A stretch of 64,000 nt of DNA from Tubulanus polymorphus (GCF_964204645.1 NC_134030.1:7192278-7256277); one strand, 5' to 3'. Positions 23,470-32,760 are shown, counted from the first letter of the stretch. The notes: generated from the letters alone by a model not told the origin. Program-made: numbers and translations.

Positions 23470-24971
23470 CGCCAGTTCACTGCTCACCAAGTGCGCGTGG
23501 ACAGCCACAGAGTTAAACTATGATCAGCAGACGAGAAGATGTGAGTGGGTTTCCTTGCGGAAAATGCTTAAGTATGAAATCTTGCCATCCAACACCTCAC
23601 ACACTTACCGAAACACAGAAATCGATCATTCGCGTTCACCAGACTGTGAAATATTCCGGCTCTCTACGTTTCGAATATCGCAGCTTCAACTTTACACGAA
23701 GGTATATACTGCACACAGATATCGAAGTTTGATCAGAGAAGTGGCGTGCATTACTTTAATATTACCCTGGGTCGTTAAATCACTGGTTTATTGCGAACTC
23801 TACGCCTATACAGGCCATGCCGCATCTTTAGTCTCATATTGGAGAGGTGTTTGAACCCATTATTCACCCAGCATGTACCCCATGGTATCTTAATTCTACA
23901 CGGTGATTTTCAATACCGCAGATAAAAGTTTAAGAAGGTAACATTATACGACCTCCTCCAGACCCTCGTACGCCTCGGTCGTGGTTCTTCTGAGAAATAG
24001 ATACGTTGTTGGGCATCAACGACGAGTTCCCCTCGCCGAAACCCGACCGCCTATACTAATGATCGAAACAAAAATCGTATAATTTCTTCGTAGATAATTT
24101 CCTGATTTCTCGTCTCATTGGTTCACAATACAACCTGCGGCTCCGGCGAACGTTAAATGGCTAAATAAGCCCCCACGATCAATCAATGATTAATCCGAGA
24201 TAAAACTATGACGGCAGCGGCGGCGGTGGCGGCGGCGTCAGTAGCATCGTGATCAGTACCGCTGCAGCAGTACCACCGTCGTCGCGCTCAGATACGTATT
24301 ACTGTAGGAAAGAAAACTATCGTGGATATAGATGGATTTTCTTTAACAATCTCCGCCATAGAATAATAGCAGTGACAAGATCAAATAAGGAGCCCATGGG
24401 TAACAATAGACGTTGTTAATTCTCAGATAAAAGCGACAAGATAATTGTGTCTCGGCGCAATCATATTCGACCTTGACCTTCGCCCCGCAATCATATCTTC
24501 GTCGTTTCTTCGAGTAGCGAGGAATATGCCGTTTCCAAATCATTGATACTCTAGGTCTAGGATTTTCAGATTTACATTAATTATTGACACCGTAAGTTCC
24601 TGACATCGGCTTCCGATGACTGCTCTCGATCAAAGCCTTTTCTAATAAATAATCCTGTCCGGTTCAACATTGTCGAGGCTTTTTTGCCCTGGGAAGTTTG
24701 GACAAAATGTCACACTTTATAATCTATAATCAGTTTATAGCATTTGAAGAATCGACTCAAAGTTCGGTGTTCTAATGATTCGGTGGTTTGATATCGATCA
24801 TCAATGTGACTGGGTAAGTAAGTGCTCAGGAGCGGTAGACAGGGACATTACGATGCTAGGGCAATAGGCTCGCGTGGGGCTCGGTCCCAAGATCAGGCGT
24901 CAATCGCTCAAGAGATGTGTGAACTTACCTGTATTAGCGAACAGAAGTACTCCGACCAATAGATATTCCAT
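8298..24971 (-). CDS. kirrel: Kirrel/Roughest-like immunoglobulin cell-adhesion protein, 5' part of gene (four exons)
   Basis: The coding sequence joins, in transcript order, 24971-24929, 14304-14113, 9741-9619 and 8481-8298 on the minus strand. Splicing gives 180 complete residues and an open frame throughout. Residues 1 to about 17 form a signal peptide. Residues 20-120 are Ig domain 1, with cysteines C40 and C98, W51, and the stretch LQWTKDSFGLGTSRDLTGFE that is diagnostic of Roughest/Kirre/Kirrel first Ig domains. Residues 121-180 open Ig domain 2, with C145 and W158. Family members are type I membrane proteins with five Ig domains that mediate heterophilic adhesion with nephrin/SNS/Hibris partners in myoblast fusion, eye patterning, kidney or nephrocyte slit diaphragms and synapse choice. 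The transmembrane and cytoplasmic parts are not in the window, so the gene is partial. Kirrel rather than nephrin is chosen from the Ig1 wording; confidence in the family is high and in exact orthology moderate. Confidence 0.9.
8482..9618 (-). other. Kirrel-like intron 3 (1,137 bp)
   Basis: A phase 1 GT-AG intron inside the Ig1-Ig2 linker. It holds one copy of a dispersed repeat (8724-8839) whose inverted partner is in intron 1. I see no coding potential on either strand. Confidence 0.85.
8724..8839 (+). repeat. dispersed repeat, copy A (inverted partner at 14893-15016)
   Basis: Shares with the reverse complement of 14893-15016 the ordered words TTTGATTTAG/TTTGATTTGG, CCCTTACAA, a GTTTGATTTTAAAATCGGA core followed by AATCGAAGT, and ATATAGTTGTGT. 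Identity is interrupted by small indels. No coding potential is seen; it is probably a short non-autonomous element. Confidence 0.75.
9619..9741 (-). CDS. kirrel: Kirrel-like coding exon 3: C-terminal half of Ig domain 1
   Basis: This exon encodes residues 80-119 plus the first base of codon 120. It starts at TTTTCAG|GC and ends at CTCA|GTAAGT. The product begins EYKLMIQDTRLEDDGTYQCQ, which has the canonical Ig F-strand signature D-x-G-x-Y-x-C with C98. It ends GIRSRNARLSIL, matching the family's Ig1 G-strand (IRSR followed by a leucine-rich strand). Its first two bases complete the Gly codon opened by exon 2, and its last base opens the Ile codon completed by exon 4, so both splice phases agree. 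Splitting an Ig domain at this position is common in this family. Confidence 0.92.
9857..9942. repeat. (ATT/ATC)n microsatellite
   Basis: About 86 bases of interrupted ATT and ATC triplets, close to the acceptor side of exon 3. Confidence 0.95.
12397..12531 (+). repeat. diverged dispersed repeat, copy A
   Basis: Shares GCCGGGAATA, CAGTCACTG.GAACTTCTAGAAA, CACAAGGAC.ACCGC and TTTCT..TTAA in the same order with 16959-17093. The family is not recognised. Confidence 0.65.
14113..14304 (-). CDS. kirrel: Kirrel-like coding exon 2: N-terminal half of Ig domain 1
   Basis: This exon encodes residues 16-78 and part of 79. It contains RFVVEP at the mature N-terminus, the first Ig cysteine in AILDC, the core tryptophan in LQWTKD, and GLGTSRDLTGFERYSMIGS, which is nearly word for word the conserved segment of insect Roughest/Kirre Ig1. 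The acceptor is TTTTGTAG before TTACCTG, and the donor is GATG|GTAAGT. It begins at phase 1 (two bases completing a Val codon) and ends at phase 1 (G of a Gly codon). A second AG, 14 bases further in, would give phase 0 and does not fit the proposed exon 1; it would be used only if the true first exon ends at phase 0. Confidence 0.92.
14601..14640 (-). repeat. degenerate hammerhead-like motif
   Basis: On the minus strand the order CCGACGAT, GA...TC arms, TTCGAAAC, GTC resembles the motifs at 4692-4782 and 25656-25684. The invariant U of CUGANGA is replaced by C and the stem is poorly paired. It may be a decayed copy or chance. Confidence 0.25.
14893..15016 (-). repeat. dispersed repeat, copy B (inverted partner of 8724-8839)
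   Basis: Reverse-complement match to 8724-8839 across about 115 bases, lying in intron 1 while its partner is in intron 3. The two copies could pair in the pre-mRNA across exons 2 and 3. Confidence 0.75.
15631..15724 (-). repeat. tRNA-derived SINE-like repeat, minus copy
   Basis: The minus strand reads TGCGCACTCGGTCTAATGTG, then a perfect pol III B box GGTTCGAATCC (15657-15667) and GGAGGATGGGTACCCGC. It aligns over its length with the opposite-strand copy at 15879-15975. Confidence 0.6.
15879..15975 (+). repeat. tRNA-derived SINE-like repeat, plus copy
   Basis: Shares with the minus-strand copy the words TGCGCACTCGGTCTA, TTTCGTGCCGT, GATCAGGT and GGAGGATG..GGGTACCC. This copy keeps an A-box-like TGGCTGAGTCT but its B box is degenerate. 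The two copies face each other about 150 bp apart. Confidence 0.6.
16959..17093 (+). repeat. diverged dispersed repeat, copy B
   Basis: Direct-orientation partner of 12397-12531, with the same word order and spacing. The conserved block is centred on GAACTTCTAGAAAA and CACAAGGACCACCGC. Confidence 0.65.
18455..18708 (+). repeat. GGGCC/GGCCC terminal-inverted-repeat element, copy 1
   Basis: Ends with GCCCGGGCCAAATCATCGCCGTGTGAT, whose reverse complement matches the family's left end (ATCACACGGGCATTTTTGGCC in copy 3). The interior shares ACTGGTTCCG, GACTCACTTCGCTTTGT, GTTTAGTATCGAGTG and CGCGCTCTCTAATTT with copy 3. The left terminus is eroded. There is no coding capacity, so it is a MITE-like element. 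Confidence 0.8.
18928..18971. repeat. (GA)n microsatellite
   Basis: Interrupted GA dinucleotide run visible directly. Confidence 0.95.
21002..21021. repeat. (GTC)n trinucleotide repeat
   Basis: About six uninterrupted TCG units. Confidence 0.9.
21814..21877. repeat. short foldback with 18-bp perfect arms
   Basis: CCGGAAATGACGTTTTGG at 21814-21831 is the exact reverse complement of 21860-21877, with a 28-base spacer. The RNA or single strand would form a stable hairpin. It may be a small MITE. Confidence 0.85.
23420..23470. repeat. CT microsatellite interrupted by a C14 run
   Basis: Low-complexity pyrimidine tract. It creates spurious serine/leucine/proline-rich frames in this area. Confidence 0.95.
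24212..24240. repeat. GGC-rich trinucleotide tract
   Basis: Interrupted CGG/GGC repeats, followed by CAG-type triplets to about 24280. Likely a simple repeat within intron 1, about 650 bp from exon 1. Confidence 0.8.
24929..24971 (-). CDS. kirrel: Kirrel-like coding exon 1: start codon and signal peptide
   Basis: This short coding segment reads MEYLLVGVLLFANT and ends in a strong donor (ACAG|GTAAGT) at phase 1. The ATG has A at -3 and G at +4, a good eukaryotic initiation context. Joined to the acceptor at 14305, the split codon becomes Val and the peptide continues VTCLQRFVVEP, giving a typical signal peptide with a possible cut after VTC (small residues at -3 and -1). That the phase matches and a hydrophobic leader is produced is the main reason for linking this exon to Ig1 across a 10.6-kb intron. 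A different first exon elsewhere remains possible because signal-peptide exons are poorly conserved. Confidence 0.65.
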
Positions 24972-25061
24972 AGTATGTCCGCTATGTAGGACGTACGCGC
25001 GTAATGATGAGAATCCTCTACTGTTACCAGTGCGACATATCACAGTCTCCGAGACATCAGT
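24972..25061 (-). other. 5' UTR part of Kirrel-like exon 1, with acceptor and short uORF
   Basis: Immediately upstream of the start codon is a candidate 90-nt leader bounded by a good 3' splice site (GATGTTTTCAG|ACTG, with a T-rich tract before it). It contains an upstream ATG four bases from the acceptor, opening a five-codon uORF (M-S-R-R-L-stop). This suggests at least one further non-coding 5' exon at higher coordinates. If transcription instead starts here, the acceptor is fortuitous. Confidence 0.4.
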
Positions 25062-26872
25062 CTGAAAACATCGAAAATAATGAGACATCATCATATTATT
25101 AATGAGATGGACGCACGCGGGCGCAATACCTGTATCATGACTACCGATTATAAACTGCCACAGTTCAATCTCACGGTCAATTACACTAAGCAGAATTAGG
25201 TGGTTACAGAAAATCTCATCTCTATTCATCAACCGGCTAAGCAAGCGCAAACGACATTCCATCCCGCGGTGCCACGTGAAATTTTATGATTCAGACGAGC
25301 TTTCGCTGATTCGTTGTTCATAGAATATTACAAATCATTTTAAATTACAAAGATCTTAACATTCGATGTTCTAATCGTTTCGAAATGTAAATTTGTAGAC
25401 GTTTTATAACCATCGGTAAAACAATATCCGTGTTATGACGATAAACTATAACTAGACTATATAGACTAAAGATGTACTGACAAAAGGTATTCCTGAAGAT
25501 GGTTTCCATAGACAAGTGGTTGTCTGAAGTCAATAAGTTTCAATAAGAAAAACTAAGAGATTTGTTCAATGTTTCAACAAAAAACATATTTTGAAAATGG
25601 CTCACACTTTTAGTTGAAACTTATTTATTTTCTTCTTATGGGTATCAACTTATTCCTGAAGATGACTATTAAAGTCGAAACGTCGAATAAACCACTAGCT
25701 CGTAGAAACATTTTTCGGAGTTCATATCTTCAGTTATCATTGCGGGATTCTCTGTAGATTGCAGATACACACATACGTACACAGACGACAGAATACGGCA
25801 GAAACCTTTATCAAATACTTGACGAAGTCAAGAGTTACAAGCAATACACTTAAGCAATCACGGCAACACAAGAAAAGATTGGAAATTCTGAGCACAACAA
25901 TCTAACGACGCGCTTTCAACTGTCATCGACGTCGTGCTCGTCGCACGGAGATGTTTGCGACAACCTTCGGCGTCATTTTTGTATCGCTATCGGTTTGGTA
26001 TATTATAGGCTGAGGGTAAAAAAACTAATTCGCGCGACGCGATCGATCGTAATTGTAAACGATATCCCCAGGTAGTAATGATCGCCGTCTAGAAGAAAAG
26101 GGCCACCTCAATGAGAAGGCAGGGGTCTGGACACCCCCTTAATCCACCCCTGAATAGGTTGTACTGTATTACGTATTGTGTCTTTATTACGATACATGTT
26201 AGTATCGGAAGTAGTTAAATCTGGTTGTTCTAGCCGATAGAGGGCGCATATAAGCCCTTAGTATTATTGTATATTCATTGGTAATCGATGACGAATCGAC
26301 GATGCCGACATCTAAAACGCAAAAAGCGTAATATGATTATGAAAATATGATAAACACAATAACCAAAGACCAAAACCGGACGGACATAAAATTCTGAAGC
26401 AACACTGTATGTATTAATCTGTTGCTCTAGTATGTCGCAGCGGCAACCTTTCAGACTGGCGGCTTCCTCCTGGGAATCGGCTTAATACGTATTGCGGAAT
26501 AGCCAGCCGACTATCAACGCGGAAAAGACGCACACAACGTTCACACCGAGATAACAAGTGACATGAGCCGACAAAATACCACGTCTTAACAGTTAGACCA
26601 CGTCAAACAATGATTCTCGACATTCTGATGACAGAGTAATTTACATCGGTTCTGATTGCATTTTAGATTGAATCGTTTTCAAATGCGGGCGTCCATAATA
26701 CAAATCAAGTCATATTAGTCAGCTTTATTTGGCTGGTTGCATTTCAGAATTCAGGAGGAGGGGGTTTAATTCGATTTTGCAATGAAAAAGTAGCACTTTC
26801 AAGCGCCTATCCTTACTCAGCTTTACACTATTTTCGGAGCATTATATCCTTGGAATCAACGTCTGAAAACGT
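25062..26872. other. upstream/leader-intron DNA
   Basis: Lies beyond the exon 1 acceptor. It holds the hammerhead-like motif at 25650-25690. A minus-strand AATAAA lies at 26724-26729, about 145 bp past the stop of the open frame at 26873-27184. No recognised exon. Confidence 0.35.
25650..25690 (+). repeat. hammerhead-ribozyme-like motif without stem III (Penelope-associated type)
   Basis: Plus-strand order: stem I 5' strand TTATTC (25650-25655), CTGAAGA (25656-25662), one extra T, stem II GACT/AGTC (25664-25676), GAAA (25677-25680), C, GTC (25682-25684), stem I 3' strand GAATAA (25685-25690). Stem I pairs perfectly over 6 bp. There is no room for a stem III hairpin between GAAA and GTC. Small hammerhead variants with vestigial stem III, reported with Penelope-like retroelements, have this layout. 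Activity is inferred, not shown. Confidence 0.55.
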
Positions 26873-27659
26873 TCACGAGCCGCTTTCGCATCCATATTTC
26901 AAAAACGTGTAAACAGATATCGCGGAGAAAACCGCATTAAGATCCGATATCAAATGATTTTGGAATTCTTGAACAAAAGCTAAGCAAATACGACCGTCGT
27001 CGAAAACTCTGGATCTATACCAGCTTCTAAATACGTCATTAGAAAGTAGCTCGTTAAAGCGTAGTTTAAATATGATTTGAATGGCATGCCGTGCTGTCAA
27101 CTGAACACGAGAGGAATTAGCATTTGATCCATCGCCAATGACCTGCAGAAACGATACCCAATCTGAATATCTGATTTGAGACACAACATAACTAAGCCCG
27201 TATTCTATTTGCCAGATAATTGCTTATTCGTCATTGTTTGTCAAGCGAAACTTACTTTACTTATCATGTCTCATGTAACCGATGTCAAACAGCTAAGCCT
27301 GATAATTCTTATGTCCATATTCTCTATTACTAAGACAAATCAGAAAAGATGATCATAAGATTTTCGTGTTTCTCACCGAAGTGTTTTTATCTTTAGCCAT
27401 CTTACAGCTCAATTTCGAGTCTTGATCAGGTTCTTATTCGAGGCTTTTTGACGCTCCACGGCTTACGAACGGAGCTCTTTGATCATTAGGCATACGTCTA
27501 TACAAATGAGTCAAGACAGTGAAGAATTCACGAAGTTTCTGACAAAACACGGGAGGTTAAGGCCTCCAGCCATGGGTACGGGGATGTATATTACAACCTG
27601 AAAACGCTACCGTGGCAAGCGAGTATCCGCTAGGTGCAATAGTGTGAAGTGCGAGTTGA

Positions 27660-27820
27660 TATATTGTAAATAGTGTATATTGTTAATAAACTTGTTATAT
27701 TTTATCAAGAGATGTTTGCATTTTCTGTTGTTTTGTTAATATTGTATACCGTATATATTTGATAGTGTCCCTCCATATACCATGAAAACGGTTGGACTGT
27801 GAATAAATTCATATTGTTAT
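27660..27820 (+). repeat. dispersed repeat resembling a retroelement 3' end, copy A
   Basis: Shares GATATATTGT.AATA, TTCTGTTGTTTTG, CCCTCCATATACCATG, GGTTGGA and GT.AATAAATT with 33483-33630. The ordered words end in AATAAA-type sequence, as in 3' tails of non-LTR retrotransposons. No reverse-transcriptase coding is present. Confidence 0.6.
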
Positions 27821-28959
27821 CGACAGAGTAATATCTGTACTCATCTCACTGTAAACAAACAAGCATCTTGATAAATACAGATAGTGGATTATGAATAAAA
27901 TAGGAAAGGACAATGGAAAAGCCTTGAGGCTGTAGTCAAAAACAAAACGATCTCGATTTAAATCTATACTATCTCGCGGTGAAATTCGCAAAAATCTAGA
28001 TGCACGACGTATCTAGTTTCTGGATGAGTAAAGCTGGATCGTAGAAGGCTTAGAATACCGATCACATTACTACTAATGTTTGTCGAGTATGTATGAGATT
28101 TCCAGCCACGTCATCTAGTGATAGCGCTGTTGTTATGGCGGTTCCTCATTAAATGCGAGACTGGTGATACCTAATCGACAACCCTGATCACGATGAAATA
28201 TAATCTGACATTGTTTACAAGGTTGGTCAACAGATCTCTCCACACAACAAAAAAAAGACAAACAGCGGTCACCGTTACGAACAGGACACGCACGTGGCGA
28301 GTCTTCTGAGAAATCATCAGCGGTATGAGAACGTAATGATGCAGGAGGCTGGGCGACCGATGATATGAATATATCTTACGGATGACTGCGGCGTATGGTC
28401 ATTCCATCACAAGATGAGACGACATAAAATTCATCTGTAGTTTATCCGAGTCGTGTCCGTGTGACGACGCTACATATAGGTTAATGACGCAGAAGCATCG
28501 GCGGCTTTTGTCCGTTTTCGCAAAAGAGAAAATGTCATTACCGCCGTAAGAAGAAACGGACGAGCTAAACTGATCATCATTGCATATCGGTCGTAAAACG
28601 TATCAGCGGCGCGCACAGCTCAAGGGGAAACGACTGATGGGCCGAATTTGCAAATGTCGCAGACGCGAACGTTTTGTGTGATAGATTATTTCACGGCGGG
28701 CGAATGAATGGAAATATGACAGCGTGAAAACAAACGAACCCGTAGCAGTATATATAGGGAACGCGCCGGCGATTGAAAAGAAAGAAAGAAAACGTTCATT
28801 TCGAATAGGAATAACGCGTGAAGTGTCGCTGAAGCCGTGTTTACTGATGGTCCGAGATCAAAGTAATACCAATCAACTCACCATGAATCCCACTGTTCAT
28901 CAATTAGTCAAGTACTTTGTATTCCAGTTACAAGCTATAGAACCGGCGTCATAGAAGGC

Positions 28960-29130
28960 ATGTTCTTGGATTCAGCCTTTCACTTGTCTCATGCAGTTTT
29001 TCTTGTAAATATTTTTGTAATTTCGGTATTGTTTATATGTATATATTGTTTTCTTTTTCTACTATTTCGGTGTTCATTGGCGATCATGTCATTTGATTAT
29101 GATGAATAAACTAACTAACCAACTAAAGTC
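28960..29130 (+). repeat. possible retroelement 3' tail
   Basis: AT-rich segment ending GATGAATAAACTAACTAACC, which combines a poly(A)-signal-like word with a short tandem tail. It resembles non-LTR 3' ends but has no second copy in this window. Confidence 0.3.
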
Positions 29131-29902
29131 AGACCGCCGCCGATAGTCATAATGGGGTAGCTGACCCTAAACCTAACCCTTAATCCTGAGATCTATTGCA
29201 AGGAGGCATGTCGAATAAGGGGAGACATTTCATTCTATAGAACCGGTATCATGCAACCACAGCCACACATCTCAATTACACAGATTGGTGAACCAACGTT
29301 TGAAATGTATGTTTGTTATGAGAAAAATTCCCGGGCGGAACTTCAGAAGGTCACGATCGTGATCGGTTTCGCGGCTACGCGCGTGTAAAAAATTTTCCCC
29401 CGACTTATGTGCGAAATTGGTCCCGCGAGGCCAATTTCATGAGCGGATTGCGAACCTGATTGAATTGTCTACGATGAACGAACGAACGGACGTTATCATT
29501 ACAACCTAGCAATTCTTCATAACAACGCTAACAATGGCCGTCGGGCCGACGATAATCAGGCCCGCGACTTTTTCTTTCGTCGACGCGTAATTGGTTGATT
29601 TTTACCTGAACGACGACGTTGATTGACTTCGTTGAAAGAAATGCTCGTAGGAAACAGGCAAATGACAGGTGACGGTCAGCGCCGACTCCTTCGTGTGAGT
29701 CATAACGACTCTTATTCGCGTGTCATCCGCGGCAGAGAGCTGCCAAATGTTATCAGTAGCAAGTCGAGCGAGTTTAGATTTCTAACAGTTACTCGTTGCG
29801 CAACCAGAAAAATAAGACTCTTCTGTAACCACTACAGAGTGTACAGCCAGAATATGTCGATAAACGGTATCGCTGAATAGCCCCGCGGTAGAAACCAGTA
29901 AA
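29131..29902. other. non-coding stretch
   Basis: No recognisable gene or repeat. Confidence 0.3.
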
Positions 29903-29904
29903 CA

Positions 29905-30184
29905 TAGCAAAAACGTCAAGGCCAACATTTTGATGTTTAACAGTTTATTTCCGGGACATGTTACGCCTGTGTCACACGTCTTCTTCACGTGTTATGGGAA
30001 TGGTTGAACAGATTGTAAGAGTTAATGTTGATATTCAGAGTTGTCATTAACATTAACTCGCATAATCCTATGTATGTTCAACTATTTCTATCATACCACG
30101 TGAAGAGACTTGTGCGACGCAGTCGAAGCATGTCGTATAAAGAACTGTTATAATCAAAATGTTGGCCTTGACTTTTTTGCTTCG
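29905..30184. repeat. imperfect foldback element, about 280 bp
   Basis: GCAAAAACGTCAAGGCCAAC on the left mirrors GTTGGCCTTGACTTTTTTGC on the right. Pairing continues inward through TCTTCACGTG/CACGTGAAGA and GAGTTAATGTT/AACATTAACTC to a centre near 30043. The 12-bp word GAAACCAGTAAA flanks it at 29891-29902 and 30218-30229 and may be a target-site duplication. About 34 right-hand bases are not mirrored. Confidence 0.75.
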
Positions 30185-30229
30185 TCTATAAACTTAAGAC
30201 TTACACTCTATATCGGAGAAACCAGTAAA

Positions 30230-32393
30230 TAAGTCGCCAAATTTGCTTTCACGCACAAGAAAACAGTAGATGTACATAAATGGGTACGTGATACGTATTA
30301 GGATGATAGATCGGTATCACTTTCTCCAATGGCAACGCCATTATCACGGCCGACAACAGATATTCAACCCATTGTACGGGTTATACTTGAATCTCGTGTT
30401 CTCGGACCCATTGCCAATGCGTTCTCGAAATTTCATCATCTGATTTTTTTTATCTCACGAACCAGACAATGAATTATTCAGGATGGACAAGAACAGTAAT
30501 CAATATAAGACTCTATAAGCGTACTCCACGCGTTGCGCGTAAAGAAGAGAAACCGAGTATTAGTCTAGGACTTGACAACATGAAACCTCTAGGACGAATC
30601 ATCGTAAACAAGGCGAATCGGTGCACATTTTCTTTCTAGACATAATAATGCCTCGAAAACTCCCCGATACGCGTGTCCTCTCATCGGCAGGAAGTACTTT
30701 TCTCATATTATTATCATCGAAGAACGCCGTTCAGCTCTTACCTCTCATGTTACCCTTTTCTCTGATCCTATAGCGCTGCTTTTACCGCCGGGAAGAAGCT
30801 CGTATCTACCAACGAACAAACCCGATACTTTTGCGAATCGAGGTGAGCGTTTTATACCCGTCACTAGAGGAATTAACTGTGTTGTCGATTTGAGAGTAGC
30901 GGGCGTGCCAAGAGAAAAGAAAATATCACATTTGGAGAAAATAGATGCGTTTCGCTTTAGTCAACTTATCGACTGGCATTTTATCTCAACGCTCGGCGCG
31001 CACTCTCGGTGTAGATGTTCTACATGCATACATCACGCCGACGACGCCACAATCAAGACGTGGTTTTTATAGACATTTATGACAATTGAGACCATTACGC
31101 ATAATGATGTTTTATAGTTATATTCACGCGACTGTCTCTCCCGACGGCACCGATAGAAACGATGCGCAAGGCGGCATAAATCATCGCAGCGAAGACACCC
31201 GCGCATCGCGCTCGAGATCGCGTGTTATAGCTATTCTTTCGAACAAGAAGTAAAGCATGAGAGATCAGCGCAAATTGTTGTCGATCTCGAGTAAACTAAT
31301 TAATAAATGACATGGGTCTCCTTGTCAACGGCGGGCAAAACAACGAAAATCACAGGAAACGATAAAATGAGACGGGTGATGATTACTGGCTGTCTATGTG
31401 CCGGTGCACGAGGGTTTGCGCAAGCCCGTATATGTTACTCCACCAATTTAAGGAGAGGGGGGTCAAGCGCAGTATTTTCCCCGATACAATTTTTTTTATA
31501 CTTCTATTGAAAAAATGCATTCATAAAAACGTGTGCATTACCCTCAGCAATCGATACAGATTTTTTGGTTAGTTTCATCATCGATATGAGTGATATCGCT
31601 ATCAAAAATTTTCGAACACGGGGCAGGGGGTCGAGATCCCCTAAAACCTCCATTGGATCCGCCCTGCACTGGTGACGCTAGGGGGACCGTGTATGACCGC
31701 TAATTGGAATCAATTGCGACAGCCTGTGAGACTGACATTGTTATGAGGTCGGCAGTTTACGAGTACCGAGTTCTTTTTTCTATCCGTCGATGATGAGAAA
31801 CTGTTGCACGGCGCATAAAGAATTCATGGTCTAACTCGGTGTAGTCTGAATAATAGCTTCGACGAGTGACGGATTGTCCAAACCCTGAGGACCGACAAGA
31901 ACACTGATCATCTACACAAAACCAAATAATAACCGCAGAATCTAAAATGATGGATGTCCAGGAACAAATCTGATTCGCGAGGGATCAACTTTATGATCGA
32001 GCATTGTCGAGTGGTCTGGTCTGGTACTGATAAAAGACAGCGGTCTGATATCAGGTGGTAAAGAACGGAAGGTCCCGATAGATTTTTACATTTTCTAACC
32101 GCATCTCTGAACTCAGAAACGGCTTAAGAATATGCTCTCGATGAAGGGGGAGTTTTAAGTTGATAATCAGTATCGTCTTTACCTTTTTTAAGCAAATCGG
32201 CATTTATAAGTTATAATACTGACATTGTAATGGCTGATCAGATCCATTACCGCAGTAATTCAGGCACTGAAAAAGCATAACTCAAACAAAAAGCATAAGT
32301 GGCGTCGGTGTTATGGGAGCATTGTTGTTTTTATGTTAACGAAATGTCAGTTAATTCCTCCGTGAAAATGGGATCAAGGTTCTTTCTTTCTTT
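30230..32393. other. non-coding stretch
   Basis: No recognised gene. The interval includes a G-rich run near 31450 and a short hairpin-like GGGGGTCGAGATCCCC at 31626-31641. Confidence 0.3.
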
Positions 32394-32760
32394 GCCGAAG
32401 TCACGCTAAAGTCCACTTTTTCTGCTGTCATTAAGGCTAAGCAAGAAGCTACATGGATTTCCCCGATGTATATCGCTTCTTTTTTCTCGCAACCTTCATC
32501 ACAGATTGTGACGCTGTTTGCCAAAGTCACTATCGAGTTCACCTTTTCTGCTGTCATTAAGGCCAGAAAAGAGTTACTTGGATATCCCCAATGCATAGCT
32601 GTTTTTCTCTTACTTGGTCAGCAATTTTCATCGCAGATTATAAAACACATATTGTATACATGTGACGCGCTTTGCCAAAGTCACTATCGAGTTCACTTTT
32701 TCTGCTATCATTATGGACAGAAAGTACTTGGCGGCTGTCCCTGATGTCTACCTGTTCTCT
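32394..32760 (+). repeat. degenerate tandem repeat (three units, about 126-154 bp)
   Basis: Units start at GCC(G/A)AAGTCAC at 32394, 32520 and 32674. Each contains CTTTTTCTGCT.TCATTA, an AAG-rich segment, a GAT-type word, TTCTC and CATCGCAGATT/CATCACAGATT. The unequal spacing reflects indels. Open frames across it on both strands are repeat artefacts. Confidence 0.8.

Larger units (their letters stand above)
14305..24928 (-). other. Kirrel-like intron 1 (10,624 bp)
   Basis: A phase 1 GT-AG intron between the signal peptide and Ig1. Long first introns are usual in this family. It carries several repeats: the inverted partner of the intron 3 repeat (14893-15016), an inverted SINE-like pair (15631-15975), a diverged repeat (16959-17093), the GGGCC/GGCCC terminal-inverted-repeat element (18455-18708), a GA microsatellite (18928-18971), a foldback (21814-21877) and a CT/C tract (23420-23470). 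No nested gene is convincing. Confidence 0.65.

Noticed and set aside
23387-23854. 155-codon and overlapping 150-codon frames on both strands
   Set aside because: They run through the CT/C low-complexity tract at 23420-23470, and the composition is driven by the repeat.
29840-29945. Minus-strand signal-peptide-like frame (MLALTFLLCLLVSTAG) considered as an alternative first exon of the Kirrel-like gene
   Set aside because: It overlaps the arm of the 29905-30184 foldback repeat, and no donor of the needed phase follows; 24929-24971 has a better start context, donor and phase.
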